From Arcicella aurantiaca (GTDB taxonomy: Bacteria > Bacteroidota > Bacteroidia > Cytophagales > Spirosomataceae), in the NCBI RefSeq assembly GCF_003148625.1, contig NZ_QGGO01000002.1, forward strand, positions 37,705 through 89,017: DNA of 51,313 nt, read 5' to 3'. Shown here piece after piece: positions 50,019 through 51,313 of the stretch. The notes beneath the pieces are model-generated. The model searched no databases. It was not told the DNA's origin and saw only the letters and a list, made by a program, of their open reading frames with translations. The position numbers and the translations under genes are program-made. Every line of letters begins with the position of its first letter. Positions within the stretch are counted from its first letter, which is position 1.

Positions 50019-50630
50019 TTAATAAAGACTCTTCTCTGCAAATGTTGCAATTTCACCTTTCATGCTTTGTAGATAATCAATATCATCAAAGCCATTGAGC
50101 ATATTGTGTTTTTTGTATCCATTGATGTCGAAACCTTCGCTTTCGCCAGTGGCAACAATTACAACTTTTTGCTCAGGAAGGTTTACTTCGATTTCAGCTT
50201 TTGGGTCAGCTTCGATAGCAGAGAAAATTTTGTGTAAAAATTCTGGGCTAACAGTTACTGGCAAAATACCGATATTCAAGGAGTTACCTTTGAAAATATC
50301 TGCAAAGAAACTTGAAATTACACAACGGAAACCGTAGTCATAAATCGCCCAAGCAGCGTGTTCACGGCTTGAACCTGAACCGAAGTTACGACCACCCACC
50401 AAGATTGAACGGGGCGACCCTTCGTCTGAGTAAGTTGGGTTGTTCAACACAAAATCTTGTTTTGGAGATTCGTCGTTGTTATAACGCCAGTCTCTGAATA
50501 AATTATCGCCAAAACCTTCACGTTTCGTAGCTTTCAAGAAACGAGCAGGAATGATTTGGTCAGTATCGACATTTTCTATTGGAAGTGGCACTGCTGTCGA
50601 ACGAAGTACCGTAAATTTATCGTATGCCAT
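50019..50630 (-). CDS. leuD: 3-isopropylmalate dehydratase small subunit
   Basis: Small subunit of isopropylmalate isomerase. From the ATG at 50630 the product is 203 residues, opening MAYDKFTVLRSTAVPLP. A longer frame to 50699 is just translation of repeat DNA. Motifs: VPLPIENVDTDQIIPARFLK near 14-33, GFGDNLFRDWRY near 38, and the swivelling-domain GGRNFGSGSSREHAAWAIYDYGF near 79-101. FFADIFKGNSLNIGILPV follows near 108-125. leuC is presumably just beyond the window, past the GxxExxY gene. Confidence 0.96.
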   Translation of the reverse strand: MAYDKFTVLRSTAVPLPIENVDTDQIIPARFLKATKREGFGDNLFRDWRYNNDESPKQDFVLNNPTYSDEGSPRSILVGGRNFGSGSSREHAAWAIYDYGFRCVISSFFADIFKGNSLNIGILPVTVSPEFLHKIFSAIEADPKAEIEVNLPEQKVVIVATGESEGFDINGYKKHNMLNGFDDIDYLQSMKGEIATFAEKSLY

Positions 50631-50639
50631 TATTTTATT

Positions 50640-50775
50640 GTTTAACCGCAAGGACGCTATGTCGCAAGGTTTTTTCACCGCAAAGAGACTATGACGCAAG
50701 AATTTAAATAAATTAGCGTACTTCCGTCCTTGTGGTTATTTTAATTTCTTAGCGTTTTTCCGTCTTTACGATTGA
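50640..50775. repeat. Word-repeat patch (ACCGCAAGGACGC family), left flank of the GxxExxY gene
   Basis: The 24-bp sequence at 50645-50668, starting ACCGCAAGGACGCTATG, matches the one at 51181-51204 at 22 of 24 positions. A second, shorter copy ACCGCAAAGAGACTATGACG follows at 50679. After A/T-rich sequence come reverse-complement words (CGTACTTCCGTCCTTGTGGTT, in part). The patch starts ten bases upstream of the leuD start. Confidence 0.9.
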
Positions 50776-50781
50776 AATTTA

Positions 50782-51168
50782 TTAGTAATTATTTACAAAT
50801 CTTCTAAAACCACTTTTGATAATTGGGACATTAAAATTTATTAGAAACCCTAAACGTTTATCAGCCAATTTTAAATATGAAATTATTTGTGCTTCATGAA
50901 TTGGAAGTAAAGTATCCAGGGCTTTTAACTCCAAAATAATCTCTTTTTCTACCAAAATATCTATTCTAAAATCTTTCGATAATGAAAAACCTTTATAATC
51001 TAAAGGAATTGATACTTGACTTTCAGTGAAAATATTTCTGAGTTGTAATTCTTTCATTAAGCATAATTCATAAACAGATTCCAATAAGCCTGGTCCCATT
51101 ATCTTATGAACTTCCAAAGAAGCAAAAAATACTTCTTTTGCAATTCTTTCATATTCTTCTTTTGACAT
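50782..51168 (-). CDS. GxxExxY family protein
   Basis: 128-residue protein with the family-defining GLLESVY motif near 28-34 (in GPGLLESVYELCLMKEL). The later LDYKGFSLSKDFRIDILVEKEIILELKA segment, about 56-83, has a D-x(n)-E-x-K pattern (FRIDILV..IILELKA) consistent with a PD-(D/E)XK-type nuclease fold; activity is not established. It opens YERIAKEVFFASLEVHKIMG. The gene sits between leuD and the rest of the operon with the ACCGCAAGGACGC repeat on both sides. Such genes are frequent small insertions in Bacteroidota operons. Confidence 0.92.
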   Translation of the reverse strand: MSKEEYERIAKEVFFASLEVHKIMGPGLLESVYELCLMKELQLRNIFTESQVSIPLDYKGFSLSKDFRIDILVEKEIILELKALDTLLPIHEAQIISYLKLADKRLGFLINFNVPIIKSGFRRFVNNY

Positions 51169-51172
51169 GATT

Positions 51173-51313
51173 AGTTTTTTACCGCAAGCACGCTATGACG
51201 CAAGATTTTTAATGTCCTGTCTTTACGGTTTATTTTTTTTAGCGTCCTCTCTGTCTTAGCGGTGATTCTATTTTTTTAACGTCCTCCCCCTCTTAGCGGT
51301 GATTCTATTTTTT
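51173..51313. repeat. Word-repeat patch (ACCGCAAGGACGC family), right flank of the GxxExxY gene
   Basis: ACCGCAAGCACGCTATGACG (51181-51200) opens the patch. CTTTACGG and two copies of a unit ending CTTAGCGGTGATTCTATTTTTT follow (51259-51281 and 51293-51313, written in part), with TAGCGTCCTCTCTG/TAACGTCCTCCCCC between them. It runs to the window end and may continue. Confidence 0.85.

Noticed and set aside
50631-50699. N-terminal extension of leuD
   Set aside because: It is a translation of the ACCGCAAGG word repeat; the ATG at 50630 starts the conserved LeuD sequence.
1-51313. tRNA, rRNA or riboswitch genes
   Set aside because: I looked at the gaps for cloverleaf-like T-loop sequences, rRNA motifs and common riboswitch cores, and found none that I could support by eye; this does not exclude divergent RNAs.

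Overview
The window looks like chromosomal DNA of a low-GC member of the Bacteroidota, most likely a Cytophagales-type environmental bacterium. The evidence is a GldB-type gliding lipoprotein, several PorT-like outer-membrane barrels, a SusC-type plug domain, a class III-like PPK2, a bacterial GGGP/PcrB-type synthase, and -7 promoter elements of the form TAnnTTTG (some with TTTG about 19 bp upstream). Shine-Dalgarno sequences are weak and a few starts are TTG. The genus assignment is a guess. I saw no tRNA, rRNA, CRISPR array, prophage or complete insertion sequence.

Layout. 0-11.6 kb: PPK2, a membrane protein, a barrel protein, ComM/YifB, an orphan eutC, a candidate small RNA, a divergent mntR/mntH pair with a visible operator, two small membrane proteins, a PcrB-like prenyltransferase, glutamate dehydrogenase and a DksA-like protein without a zinc finger. 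11.6-22.4 kb: DUF72, trpA, a Fic protein bracketed by two copies of an intergenic repeat, Mpl, arginine decarboxylase, a 42-residue lipoprotein, FKBP, nagA, a methionine-type aminotransferase, a stand-alone plug-domain lipoprotein and a TonB C-terminal-domain protein. 22.8-27.8 kb: part of a histidine operon (hisA, hisF, hisIE) with two small cassettes in it, a PIN toxin/antitoxin pair and an uncharacterised overlapping pair, then a Fur regulator. 28-46 kb: accessory and envelope genes, including SppA, a two-gene unit with a HEPN-like protein, GldB, a RAYT transposase framed by hairpins, a YhdH-type reductase, an MFS transporter, a c-heme/copper-monooxygenase-like lipoprotein, a GIN-domain adhesin-like protein, an AAA/DUF234 ATPase behind a striking palindrome, and a 1014-residue secreted BNR propeller. 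46.5-51.3 kb: a leucine-type operon (leuD, a citramalate/isopropylmalate synthase, leuB) interrupted by two small genes, a four-helix-bundle (23S IVP) protein and a GxxExxY protein.

The strongest unexplained signal is not a gene. At least ten intergenic gaps are filled, often from stop codon to neighbouring start or stop, by low-complexity 'word' repeats. Each gap uses its own short word (for example GTGAACAGTTATCA, AGAGAATAG, ATTGTGAATT, GGAGCAAAG, ACCGCAAGGACGC). In most gaps a run of the word is followed by a run of its reverse complement, giving a long imperfect hairpin. Two small genes, the IVP and GxxExxY genes, each have the same word on both sides, and fic has a different, more conventional repeat on both sides. 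In several cases the repeat reaches into or supplies the stop codon of the adjacent gene.
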